Under the pieces are notes generated by a model that worked only from the letters and a program-made list of their open reading frames with translations, was not told the DNA's origin and did not search any database. From NCBI RefSeq assembly GCF_020509005.1, contig NC_063020.1:2046001-2110000 (forward strand): a DNA stretch of 64,000 nt, in the 5' to 3' direction. Positions 1 through 11,800 of the stretch are shown here, in pieces. Position numbers and translations under genes: made by a program. Numbering within the stretch: position 1 is the stretch's first letter; each line of letters starts with the position of its first letter. This stretch comes from Fulvia fulva (Eukaryota; Ascomycota; Dothideomycetes; Mycosphaerellales; Mycosphaerellaceae).

Positions 1-2638
1 TCCGTAGTCCCTGGATGTATAGGTCGATCGGCGGTATAGCGGTCTCGTGCTTAAGCATCCTCGTTAGTGTCGACTTATATGCCCCGGTGACCTTCCTTAG
101 GCATTGGTTTTGGATCTTCGCTAGCGGCGCGACGAGTCCCTTCGATAGGTAGGCCCTCTCGCCTAAGGACCACACTTGGCTGCCATAGGTAAGGACTGGC
201 CGTACAATAGCCGTATATAGAAGTCGTGACTGCCGGAAGTCCGCCCCCTATATGGACGCAGTGAGCCTCTGGCATGATGCCATATTCTGTTCAGCTTTCC
301 GTAATATTGCCTATACGTGCTTCCTCCACCGTAGCGCCGGGTCTACCTATAGTCCGAGGATCCTGAGCTGATTTGCCGGGTTAGTCGTGTGCCCCTGTAT
401 CTGGATAGAAGCTTGCATATTGTGGAACCGTGGCCGGCGCGTAAAGTGTATCAGATTGTACTTTTCTAGGGCAAACCGAGCCCCGTGCCTCCTAGCCCAG
501 TCCTCGCAGATCTTGTGCTTCTCTTCTAGTAGCCTACAGTTCTCCTTAGTCGAGGAAGACCACGCTAGGATGTTTGTGTCGTCTACGAAGCCGCTCGCAG
601 CGGTGTTCTAGGATTCTAGGGCTGGGAGCAGCGTCGCTATAAAGAAGAGGAACAGAATAGGTGCTAGCGTTGAGCCTTGCGGGATTCTAGTGTGGACTGC
701 TTGAAATGGGCTTCTGTACTAGCCGACCAGGATCGACGTACTGCGGTTTTGGAGGTAGGACCGTACGAAGTTGACAAGCCACTCAGGGAGTCCTTTCGAC
801 CTTAGGATGTAGAGAAGCCGCGGGTATGACACGTAGTCGAAGGCTCCCGATATGTCTAGGCTAAGTAAGGAAGCCACCTTGTCCCTATTCTTATACCAGA
901 TGGCCTTTACCTGAGAGGTGATAAGTTCCATCGCGGATAGCGTCGATCGCTGTGGGCGCGCACCCATCTGGGTGTCCGGGAGTAGGGAGTGTTCCTCTGC
1001 CGCCTCGGAGAGTCTCGTTACAACCAGCTTCTTAAGCGCCTTCCCAAGAGTGTTAAGGAGCGCAATTGGGCGGTACGACTTCACCTGCGTATAGTCTTCC
1101 TTCTGCGGCTTGCGTAGGACCACTGTCGTCGATTGTTTAAAAGCTATCGGGTGGTATCCGGTCTGTAGGCAGGCGTTGAAGATCGCTGCAACTGCTAGGG
1201 CTAGTTGATCTCTACACTTCTTTAGTAGCTCGTTTGGGATCCCATCCGGCCCCGGGGCTTTCTTCGCCGGCAACTTCCTTAGCATAGCGGTAACTTCTCC
1301 CTCGGACACCTCCTGTTGGACCGCGATGCTAGGGGCTAGGGGAGTAGAGCTGTTTATGTCGCTTAGATCAGCCTCGACTGGGGGTGGGAAGAACTTGCTA
1401 GCCAGTAGACGCGCCTTGGCCTCGGGGTCGCTAACCGGGCCACTAGGCGATTGTAGCGCTGGGATAGAGAAGGAGGGGCCCTGTGTAGGGTCCTGTCGGG
1501 CCCATTTCGCTAGCTTCCACATCCTCTCTAGCTTGCCGGCGATTTCTTCCACTGTGGCCCTCCAGCCGACTGCTTTCTCCCTCCGTATTATGGCTTTCTT
1601 CTGTTGGCATGCCTCCCTATATACGTTCTAGGCCTCCTCGCTATGGCTGCTCGTCCACACCCGGCGGGCTCTCCTTGCTTCTCTTACTACCGCAGTGCAC
1701 TCCGGCGTCCAGTATAGTTTGGACCATGTCGTTGGTTGGGCAAGCGGAACGTGAAGTGAGGTCGCTTTTCTTATTTCGTCTATCAACCCCTGGACTGCTT
1801 CGTCTATCTCGTCTTTACTGTTGTATTGCTGCTACGCGATCTGGACTAGCCTCTTGGAGTCATCGAGGTACGCCTAGATGTTGGCCCAGTGGGCCTTTCC
1901 CTAGTTTGGCTTAGGGGTTCTCGCTGGTGTGCGTTGTATCTGTGTCGCAATAGAGGTCCTGACTGGCATGTGGTCTAACGACGCCTCGAGTTCATGTTCG
2001 ATCCCACAGTAGGTTACCGTGTGGTAGTGGCTATCTGAGATCCAGGAGAGGTCGATCGTGCCTTGGAGTCCCCCTCTCTTCCAGGTGCCCAGGTCCTTCG
2101 GGGTATTGAGGGCAATTGCGTTGCTCGCCATCAAGTCGAGTACTTCGTCGGCTATAGGGTGCGGCTGCATAAGGCTTTCCTAGGAAGGGTGGTGTATGTT
2201 GAAGTCTCCTACTACGATGTGGCACCCTTGTCTCTTGAGCGCACTGTCTAGGTGTCTGCAGACCCCTAGGTCGCGGCTAGACCTCGAGGCTGGCGGTTGT
2301 ATATATAGGTTGTGTATCTAGGTGCTACCCACGTAGAGGGAGGTAATATCGCCCCCGCCTTCTTCGTCTGCGTAGTACACTACCTCCCAGTCGGATTCTA
2401 GTATGTCCTTGCTGACATAGAAGCACGTGCGGGGTCTGCCGTCGCCTCGTAGGCATGTCGTGTAGCCTGGTGACTTGCAGGTCGTTGGTCTCTTATGGTG
2501 CGGGTTAATCTATAGCTCCTAGATTGCAAGGACGTGGTGGACGCGCGGGTCCGCCTCGTGTAGGAAATGGTTCTGGACTATATCCTTGCTATGGTTGACG
2601 TTATACTGGATGATGCTAAGCGTGTCGAGGCTAGTCAT
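1..2638 (-). pseudogene. LINE ORF2: endonuclease plus reverse transcriptase, several in-frame TAG stops
   Basis: ORF2 would nick target DNA and prime reverse transcription there. The start at 2638 is followed by SIIQYNVNHSKD, the usual opening of the Tad1 endonuclease/exonuclease/phosphatase domain. GDFNIHHPS lies near 2190 and a TIDLSWIS...LDHMPV block lies in 1901-2170. The reverse transcriptase shows KKAPGPDGIPNELL, SYRPIALLNTLGK, IPQGSTLAPILF (about 650-690) and the catalytic FVDDTNI at 569-589. The C-terminal region reads VLTYGSQVW and KIQNQCLRKVTGAYK near 50-200. Stops occur for example at 719, near 610 and near 350, and four more lie in the endonuclease part; all that I checked are TAG. 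No frameshift was needed over about 2.6 kb. The copy is non-functional and truncated by the window. Confidence 0.85.
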
Positions 2639-3908
2639 CGGCATCGACAATCATTTCCTCTGTATCGTCCTGTGTCCTACTGCCCTGTACGTCCTGGTCT
2701 ACGCCTATCGGCTGTGTACTAAAGGGGAGCCGGGCCTGGTTAGATTCCCTCGCCGTAGCTAGCAGAGCACGTGGCCTCCCGTACGCCCTAGGCTGCGCAT
2801 CCTTTACATCGTTCTCGGCCCTAGGGCGCTTGTACCCGACCGCCGCTAGTTGGTTCCGGTGTGGGCTAGCCTCACGGTCGCCGTAGAATCTTGGGGCGAC
2901 GGTTCTGTTTGTGATTGCCTTGTTTTTCGCTAGTTTCCGCTGTGGGCATTCCGCACTATACGATGGGTGGTGCCCCGGACAGTTCGCGCACCGTCTCGTA
3001 GTCGATGTATAGTCCCTAGACATATAGTCTCCTACACAGTTCGAGCAGGCCTGCTTGTTTGTGCACGTGTAGGTTTGGTGTCCATACTGTTGGCATTTGA
3101 AGCATTGGAGGACACGAAAGGATGAGGAGTGCTTTTCTACTGTCTTGAGGCTGTATTGCTAGACCAGGCCTTGTTCTATCGCTAGATCCGCCGCTTTCGC
3201 GTCTTGTAGCTATACTATTAGCGCCGAGGCCTTCTTGCCTTCTGGCCATTTCCTATAGAGCCAAGTCGCCTTCTGGATTGGAGAGTTAAGAGTGACCGGG
3301 TTGTCCTCTTAGAGAGCGCGTAGGTGACCCTGGTTGGTTAGGTCAAACTCCTTAGGCATGTCGTGGACTAGGATCGTGAATTGTTTCGTTGAGACCTTCG
3401 CTGATGCCGCAACCTTAGATGCCCACTGTGGCTGTGCCTCTAGGTGCCTCCTAGCAGTAGCAGAGCTAGTATAGATCTGTAGAGTGCCGTTAGACTGTTG
3501 GTTCACTGCGACCACCCCTGGTTGGTTGATTCGTTGGGCGAGCTCCTTGTTCGATAGCTTCGTAACTTCGGCCTGGTCTTCCTTTGCTACAATGCGGATC
3601 GTAACTGCATCGTGCGTTAGGCGGGGGCCTGGTATCGATGCCGCGACCGATGCCCAGCTATAGGGGTGTTGATTCCGGGTGGCCTTGCTAATCGCCTAGG
3701 ACGTCGTCCTCATTTCTTGTTGCCCTCGGTGATACGACAGTACAAGCGCCGTGCGTAGCTGAGTGATCATTACCTGTAGAGACCGGTAAGGGAGCTGATC
3801 GTTAGTTTCTATGCTTTTTGCGTCCTCTATAAGTTGCTGCCAGTTGTCTTAGGGGGGCTTCGCCTATAGGGCCGTAGGCGCCGTTAGTACCGTAGCCTAG
3901 GCTGCCAT
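2631..3908 (-). pseudogene. LINE ORF1: gag-like nucleic-acid-binding protein with zinc knuckles
   Basis: ORF1 of Tad1 elements makes an RNA-binding protein that packages the element RNA. The C-terminal part has CFKCQQYGHQTYTC (CX2CX4HX4C) followed by CSNC and CANCPGHHPSYSAEC. Upstream in the same frame are KASALIV, DAKAADLAIEQGL and HDMPKEFDLTNQ. An in-frame ATG at 3908 is the likely start, giving about 425 codons. Stops interrupt the frame near 3890, 3720, 3310 and 3200, so the copy is dead. Its last codons, GAT GAC TAG, overlap the ORF2 start in the 8-base string ATGACTAG. Confidence 0.8.
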
Positions 3909-4699
3909 TGCCTAGGAGTTGCCTAATGTAGCTAGGCACCTCCGCGGCGTTTGGAGCTGAAGAAACGGGGTGAAGAGAGCTTCAAGCTGTCCAGATTGAA
4001 TGAGGTAGAACTCCCTCAGTCCTAGGGGCAGTGGCCTGCTTTTTATATCGTTGGAATGGCCTTGATAAGAGCTTTCGAATGTGTCGTGTTTTGGCGCAGA
4101 GATCGATGATTTTTGGGGGGCGAATCCGCGTAGGTATATGCTTTCCTATCTACTTTACTTAATACTAAGAACCTTGACCTTAGGTACCTTAATACCTTAA
4201 GATTTCGACTTCGAGTCGACCTTAACCTTAATTTTAGTAAAATGTACTAATAATGCTACCGGGCATATACTTAAAACCCCCCTTATTAACTACTAAAATA
4301 TAGACGACTAACTACCCTAGTAAGTAAGGGCGCGCCTAGTGACCCTAGGATAGCTTACGCGTAGGTATATATACTTATCGGTCCGCGGGCCGTGAAATGA
4401 ATATAGTGATCCTAAAAGATAATAAATCTAAGATTTTTAGATTTCTATATTTTCGCCTTATAGAGAGATTCTTCGTAAAACCTAGGTTCCTACTAAGATC
4501 GCCTCCTAACTATATATATCTTAGTAGTACCCCTATATACCCCCGCTACGTTATTAACCGTTAAAGGTTAACGAGATTCGGCGCGCAAATTTCAGGGTCT
4601 AAAGGGGGCCCTTAGCTCGTTAATACTAGGTATCGTACGATTCGTTAAGAGCTATATACGTGCCTACCGCGCTTACCGTACGAACAAGAACACTAATAT

Positions 4700-6440
4700 C
4701 TAGTACCTTGGGCTATTAAGACTGCTACTAGTACTATTTAGCGCTTAGGAGGATATCTCTATTAACTTTATAGTTAAACTACTAAAGGGAATAAGCGTAG
4801 TCGACGGGCAAATATACGAGAACATTATAACCGTTATATACTACCTAACTAAGGAGCGATATATTATTTCTATTACCTCGATAATAGTATAGCATTACGT
4901 ACTAGTATTCCTTAAGTACGTATTTAGTAGATATAGGCTCTCGAAGTCTATTGTCTCGGATCCTAGTACGTAATAGGTTTCCGTATTCTAGCGTAGGATA
5001 TACGCGCTACTTAGTATTAATCGAAAGCTATCTTCGTCGTTCTACCTAGAAATAGATAGATAGTCGGAGAATACGAACAAAGTAATAGAGTAATACCTAC
5101 GTATCTTTATTAAGTATACCTAGGACGACTAGCTAGACTAGACTCTATTAGCTAAGTTTATAGTAAATAATGTAGTGTCCGTAATAATAGGCGTCTCGCC
5201 GTTCTATACTAATACTAGGCGTAATCTAACGTTCTCTAAGTTCGACTTAGACTTACCTATACTACTAATACTATATAAATATCGACTAGACGCCGAGTCC
5301 GCGGACAAGTTTATAGCTAAGATATAAGAGATATACTAATACTTACGATAGTAGATAGCCTTAGTATAAGTAGTCTAAGCTAAGTATATAAACTAGACTC
5401 GTATATCTATACTACGGTACGCCGAAGGCGACGAAGTATAGGGAAGCACTATGAACTAGATAATAGAGAGACCTTCTCGTAAGATAGACGTAAAGTAGTC
5501 TAGACTGTACGTAATTACGGAGGTACTACCGGGCAATACTTATAAAGTAGAGCTCCTACCTACTTTAAATATCGATAATCGCTTCTACTTATACCTTCTT
5601 ATACTAGTTTATCCGCCGTTTATAGGACAGATATAACCCGTACCGCTACCGATCCGAATTAGCGACGACGAATAATATAAAGCCGATCCCGCCGAACCCG
5701 ATTAATAGAAAGTAAAGCAAATTCTAGACTAGAAGAAGAGATAGCCGTAAGGACTAACACCGGTAGGAGGTAAGTAGCTATATTAGGAATACTTAGTGAA
5801 ATATATTAGATATAATAAGCTATCCTATAAAGCTACGGACTACGTTATCGAGACTACCGCCGCCTCTATAGCCGACTTTTACTATAACTACCCGAGAGCG
5901 ACTAAACTACCTAGTTTTTAACTACCTATAGACTAGATACCGAATAAGTATGCTATAGGTATACGTATAGCGCGCTAACTAGTATAAGTAGCGATAGCTC
6001 TAATACCGGTAGGACTAGGCCTCTAGGCTTATAAGAAAGAGAGCGATACGCGTCGTTATAACGATCTTACTCGACGAGTAGACCGAGTAGTAGACGCTAA
6101 TCTTCCGATTAGCGCGAGTTAAGACGATATTAAAGCTCTTCTAAATATAGAGTATAGCCGCCTAGATAGCGCGAGTTACTACGATATAGGGCACCTATAC
6201 GAGGAACTTAGTATATATAACGAGAGAGATACCGTCCGGATATTAAGTAAGGTTAATAAGCTATGTCGCCGTAGTAGTCATCCCGCGCCTTATCGCGTTA
6301 TATAGGATAGTTCCGCGGAGGATAGACTAAACGGCGAGTTAGACGATAGTCTTATAGATAATAAGGTGTTTACGAAGGCAATAAGAGATATAATAGATAC
6401 GATAGATATAAGAGGAGAGAAGAGTACCTCGGAGCGTACT
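4700..6440 (+). pseudogene. Gypsy A integrase and chromodomain-like C-terminus, heavily mutated
   Basis: One frame gives WEDISINFIVKLLKG, TKERYIISIT and FLKYVFSRY, then the typical late-integrase stretch GVSPFYTNTRRN (about 5190). Further on are VLPGNTYKVELLPTL and LVYPPF (5520-5620), the usual tail of chromovirus integrases. YLVKYIRYNKLS...DYVIETTAASIADFY (about 5785-5890) resembles a degraded chromodomain. Many stops are present and CA/TG dinucleotides are nearly absent. No reverse transcriptase is recognisable upstream. Confidence 0.72.
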
Positions 6441-6457
6441 TTAAGAAGGGGGGGTAG

Positions 6458-6988
6458 TATTACCGTACCGGCGTATATTTACTTAGACCCGCGGGTACGT
6501 ACCTAGACCCCGTACCTACTAACTAATCCGACTAGCGGCTTAGCGCCCGTATATAACTCTCGCGCCCTCCGCGCCTCTCTTAGATAGAATATCTATTCGA
6601 CTTATACCTTACCCGACTACGTACTTATACCTACTTATAATATAGGGGATAGTAGAGGGGAGCGAGAAGGATAAATAGGTAGTAGGGGTTCGCCTCGAAA
6701 GGCCCGTTTTTACGTAAATACGTTTAAACTAGTAGTTAGTAGATTCTTATAGGCCTACGGCCTCGGTAACGTATACTAGTAGCGGTATAATAATATAATC
6801 TTTAAAGGTAGGCTCCGTATAGGAGAGGATAGAGAAATAAGAGAAAAGACTAGCTACGACCGATAGTATTCTAAGTAACGTCGGTAAAGGCTAGTAATAT
6901 AAATAAAGTCGATAGTCCTTCGTAACTTAGTAAAGCCCCCCTCTATATATTTATTCTTTTCCTCTACTCTCTTCTTTCCTATGTAATA
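6458..6988 (+). repeat. Candidate 3' LTR of Gypsy A
   Basis: It starts with TATTACCGTACC directly after a purine tract (AAGAAGGGGGGGTAG). The LTRs of Gypsy B and C begin the same way after their own purine tracts (TATTACGG). The right end at about 6988 (...GTAATA) is a guess, because the partner LTR is not in the window. Confidence 0.5.
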
Positions 6989-7558
6989 CTAAATTATACT
7001 CATTTTACCGGCCCCCGTTATCGGTAAATTTATTTTATAAAATTTATAAGAAGTCAAGCTGGAATTACCTATAAATACTAGATAAAGTACTATACTTACC
7101 GTAGCCCTTCGAGAGTAATATTACTATCCGCCTAAGCCTCTTACTTATATATCTATAAGCCCGTAATTTCCGTTTAGCCGTCCCGGTATTACCTTTTTAC
7201 GGCCCGTAGTAGTTAGGGTTATATAACCTAATACTAATAAGTCCTTAGGGTTAAAGGTATACCCGTATACGCTCTTCTATAGATAGAGCTTCCTATACGG
7301 GGCTTCCGTACTATAATACCTATATAGGCCCGTTTTACCTATATACGCCCGTAATCCGTTTATCGCGCGTATACGCCCGTAGCTAGTATTCTATTAGTAC
7401 TCCGTTTTACGTATATATACCCGTAATCCGTTTCAGCGCGTATATACCCGTAGCTAGTATTCTATTAGTACCCCGTTAATATATATACCGCTAGAGACGT
7501 TTTTCCGTACTAATAACGCGTAGGTAGGCGCGTAACTAATATATACCGCGAGTATATA
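6989..7558. other. Unassigned RIP-like spacer with a tandem repeat
   Basis: This AT-rich, stop-laden sequence lies between Gypsy A and Fot1 element E. I recognise no coding motif in either orientation. It holds a two-copy 72-bp tandem repeat (separate entry) and ends at the TA target site of element E. Confidence 0.6.
7330..7473. repeat. Two tandem copies of a 72-bp unit
   Basis: Copy 1 (7330-7401) and copy 2 (7402-7473) both start CCGTTTTAC and end with GTAGCTAGTATTCTATTAGTAC. They differ mainly by transitions, and a partial third start (CCGTTAAT) follows. This could be an LTR sub-repeat or a decayed minisatellite. Confidence 0.75.
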
Positions 7559-7639
7559 TAACGTACTTTACTACCGAGCGGGCTATACTACCGAGCGGGC
7601 TACTTTTACTAAGAACTATACTACTTCTACTTTAATTAC

Positions 7640-8443
7640 GACGGTATCTTAATACGACGACATTCTATAGAATCGTTACTAGGAGGACAATTCCTCTTTA
7701 GATTCTTCGCTATCTAGCGAGTCTACTTAATAGGTACGTACGTTATGCCCCGACTCGCTATATCGCTTATAGCGTCGTAGTCTTAGTACTAGCCGAACAC
7801 TATCTAGCGACTCTCTACTCACTTCCTACCTCCTAGTATCCTCTAGAGGTATTAATTACGACGCCTTATCGAAGGTTAGAGACCCTCTAGACTGAATATA
7901 CTTACGCTTTCGTACTTTCCGCTATATAAGGGCCTCGTTAGACTTGCGTAGCTTACTAATCTCGCTTCGTATAAGAGCTATCTAATACGCTATCTCTCTA
8001 CTCCCTCTCTATTGCCCTATTAAACGACCTTCCTCTTTCTACTACGCCTTTCTAAACCCGTAACGACGCTCTAAGACGTAATAATACCTATTATAAACCC
8101 TGTCTCGTCGAAGTTGTAGGTGTCCTAGTCAAGGATACTATACTTCTCCTTTATATTACGTATAAGTAAGAACTACTTCTCGATAACGTCTCGATCTTCT
8201 ATTAGGGCTCGCTAACAATCGTATCTACGTATTATACGAACCTTTAGCTCACGATACCGCCTAATAAACCTGTCTATCTAATTAAGACTAGCGGGCTTAA
8301 GACCCTTCTCTTATAGTAAAAATCGGCTATTGCTCGTATACTAGCCTTTAATAGCGGGAAACCTCTAAGATCTAGCTCGAGTATATACTTAAGTATCACC
8401 CTCTCTTCTAGCTCTATAAGCTTCTTCGAATTAGGCTCGTAGT
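7640..8443 (-). pseudogene. Fot1/pogo transposase remnant of element E, C-terminal side
   Basis: The minus strand here matches D from about 28800 back to 27996. It carries the IYNFDETGF-type region (near 8095), the ELKVR/RRYDR region and the EERVILEYILELDLRDFP segment (near 8370), all broken by stops. The N-terminal remainder lies beyond Gypsy B at 15222-15345 (DNA-binding region, and the start codon position matching 27913 in D). The same internal deletion as in D removes the second and third catalytic acidic residues. Confidence 0.75.
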
Positions 8444-8638
8444 TAATACGGACAAGGCGTAAGATAGGGCGTAAACGTATTAATACCTTAGAATCGAATA
8501 AGTTCTATAAAGAAGAGAAGATAAGAAAGTCGCGAAGCCGCGATAAAGTAAACGTCGAGGTTAGGGTCTAGGGTCCGGGCGCGCTAGCGCACTAGGTCAC
8601 GTGACACTAAGTATAGCCTTACGAGGTGAACCGTAATA
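8444..8638 (-). repeat. 3' LTR of Gypsy B
   Basis: It is 195 bp long, starting TAATACGG and ending CCGTAATA on the plus strand. It equals 15022-15216 except for 6 transitions. The terminal TA...TA would be TG...CA before C-to-T change. Confidence 0.92.
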
Positions 8639-8889
8639 CTACCCCCCTTCTTAAACCGCCGTACGCCCTCGTACGCGGAAACATATCGCCGTAGGATATA
8701 TCCGTAAGAAAGGACCGTACTATTAGAAAGCGCTAGCTTACGTTAGGTTAACCGTAGAGAGACTATATATCTTACCGTAGTAAGCCTTAAGTCGAGTCTA
8801 TATTATACCGTAGTATACCTTAGATAAGCTAACTATATATTAAGCCTTAGCTTACCTCAAGTTATATCTATATTACGCGGGCGTCGTAG

Positions 8890-11800
8890 GGTCGACTATC
8901 GGTAACGATGTCTAGATCGTCTAATATCTAACCTTTAGGCTTACGCTATCTAGGTAGTAGACCGGCCGCTAACGGGTTCTTATAATAATAATCTACTATC
9001 GCTTCCTCGGCACTACCTTTTAATTTACTATAAGGCACTTCTATAATAGCACTACCTTCCTAACGGACGGTATACTTTATATACTTCTTAGCTCTACTAG
9101 TCTATCTACTATCTATAATCGCCTTAACTACGTATTTATCTAGCTTCTCGCTATCGCCTTCGGAGGCCTCGATAAGTAGTTGACCTTAGCTTTAATTAGG
9201 GAATAGGTCGTCGTTTACTAGGCGTAGTATACTAGTATAGAACCTCGGGTATATACGTATACTTTCCTAAAGGTCGAGCTCGTATACGTCTACGTTAATC
9301 TTACGGGTAATCGTAAAGGGACCTACATTCTTATAGTTAAGTTTCTTATAGGGCCTTCGAGTACGGATGTTTCTAGTATCTAGCTAAACCTTATCGCCGA
9401 TTACGTATCTTAGTATAGGCTTACGCTTATTCGCTACGGTGTCTACGTACCGCTCTTAGGTATATCTAAGCTATATAATATAGTATATGTTAACGTTCTC
9501 TATAAAAGTCGCGAAATCTTCTACGTACTACTTCGATAAGGCCTATACTTTCGGAAGCTTAGTACCGTTACCGCTCGTAGCCTAAGGTAATATCTCTATT
9601 CGAGGATTACGGCCTAGCGTTACGAAGAACGGTAATATACTTATAGTAGCGCTCTATTAATTATTTAGGGTAAACTCTATAATAGGCAACTACTAGACCT
9701 AATCGTCCTACGTATAGTTAACGTACACGCGTAGGTACTATTCTATAGCTTAGTTCGTACGTTCTAACTATCTATTAGTCTAAGGGTAAAAGGCAGTCGA
9801 GATCTTTATACGTATAGCTAGACGCGCTATTAGAGCCTTCTAGAATTAGCTTACCTACTAGCTACTACGGTCTAATACTACCGTATCGAACAGGCCCTAA
9901 TCCTTAATTACGTACTTTAATACGGCGTCGGCCGCTACCTTAGGGGTCAAATCTACTACGGGCATAAGATGCTTCCTCTTAATAAGTCTATAGGTCAGGG
10001 TGAGGATAGCGTTATACTTTACGCCCTTAGTACTATAACTATCCGGTAGCTCTACTACGTAATCGAGTACTACCTCCTTATAGGTACCCGAGGGTACGGG
10101 TAACTATCGGAGTGTACCTTAGTACGTATTATAAAAAGCCTTAGATCGTATATATAGGTAACAATTCTTAACGTACTTAGCGACATCTACTACTAGACTA
10201 GGCTAGTAGTACGTACGCGTAAGTAGGTCGACTATCTTCTTACGCCTAGGATACCTAGCTAATAGAGTATCGTAGTGCCTCGCTATTAGCTCCGGACGAA
10301 GCTTATACGGTACGTATATACGTCCTTAGATCTTAATTAGGTCACCGTCTAACTTATAGTCGCTAAGCGAGATATAGCTAGAGCCTTCTAGGTTTCGTAG
10401 TAAAGTACGAGTATTGTCGTCTAGGGCCTTCTTAATGCCGTACGCTAGCTCGTCTTTAGTATAGGCTTCCTCGATAAGTTCTTCGATAGAGGCCTCGTTT
10501 GCTTCGAGTACGTAAAGTACTAATTAATACTAGTCGGCCGTAGTACGCGGAGTAGTTATAGCTAATAGCTTTAAGCGCTTACGTATATTATGAGGGAGAT
10601 TACGTAGCTTTAATATAGCTTGCTACCTATATTTTACATCATCCTTATCGTCTTTATCTTGTCTACGGCGCGTAAGGCTATCGGGCTTTGTCCTAAGCTT
10701 AATAGGGCGATATTCTATCTAGAAGTCGAACCCGGATAGGAACTCGCTCTAGCGCGCTTATCGGCGGGTCAGCTACTTAGTCGTTATGAACTACTCTAAG
10801 CCCTTATAGTCGGTAAGAACCTTAGAGGGAGCGCTTATTAGCTCCGGCCTCTATTCCTCGAACGCTCTAATAATAGCTATTAGCTCCTTGTCGTAAATCT
10901 CGTAATTATATTCTACTAGGTTTATCTTTGTCGAGTAGAATGCGATAGGATACAATTCACCGTCCTCTCTAACCTAAGACAATACGCTAGCTATATACCT
11001 GTCTAAGGAATTAGTTTCTACGACGTAGGGCTTAGTAATATTAAAATGTACTAATACTAAGCGTTTATAGAATGCTGCCTTTAGGGTCTCGAACGCACTT
11101 TAGTAGTCTAGGCTCTACACGAAGGGTGTATGATTCTTAAGTACGTTACCGCGTATAAGGTCGGTTAAAGGTATAACGATACCGGAAAAGTTATTAACGA
11201 ACCTCCTATAGAAGTTAGCTAGCCTAAGGAAGGACAGCATATCCTTTAAGCTCTATAGAGTAGCCTAATCTATAATAGTCTAGACCTTAGATTTATCTAT
11301 CTGAATGCCCTTATTAGTAATAATCAGTCCTAAGAACTTAACGCTCTTCTAGAAGAAGCGGTACTTATAGACGTCTATAGGAAGTCGAGCGTCAATTAGA
11401 CACCTAATAATAGTACGTACGTGTTTCACGTGTTCCTCAAATGAACTATACGTAAACACGATATAGTCGTCTAGGTATATAGACACGAAGTCGTCTAGGT
11501 GTCTATATAATACTTTATTAATATATACCTAGAACGCGCTTAGTATGTTATAGAGACTAAATGGCACTACAAGCTATTCGTAGGTACTATATCGGGTAGT
11601 GAAGGCTGTCTTCTATTCGTCGCCTTCACGGATACGTAGCTCGTTAAATGCTATAATAATATCTAAGGTAGTGAACTACTATACGCCGCTTATACGAGCT
11701 AGGGTCTTACGGACTTAAGGTATTGGGTACCTATTCTTAACAGTGATAGAATTAACAGCTCTATAGTCTACGTAGACACGGAGTCCTCCACCTAGCTTCT

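Larger units (their letters stand above)
1..4135 (-). mobile_element. Tad1-like non-LTR retrotransposon (LINE), 3' end beyond the window
   Basis: The minus strand reads as a two-ORF LINE: a gag-like ORF1 with zinc knuckles, then ORF2 with an AP-type endonuclease and a reverse transcriptase. The layout and motifs fit the fungal Tad1 clade. Each ORF keeps one frame over its whole length; the stops I checked in ORF2 and in the C-terminal half of ORF1 are TAG, as expected from CAG or TGG after C-to-T change. Composition is far closer to normal than in the neighbouring Gypsy remnants, so this copy is younger or less mutated. The 5' boundary near 4135 is set by the change to RIP-like sequence and is approximate. 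The element runs off the left edge, so its 3' UTR is not visible. Confidence 0.88.
4136..6988 (+). mobile_element. Gypsy (chromovirus) remnant A, 3' half with one LTR
   Basis: RIP-like sequence encodes on the plus strand the end of a Gypsy polyprotein, then a purine tract (about 6443-6457) and a candidate 3' LTR. The 5' part and 5' LTR are absent; the LINE occupies that side. The left boundary and the LTR end are approximate, because with only one LTR there is nothing to compare. Confidence 0.7.
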
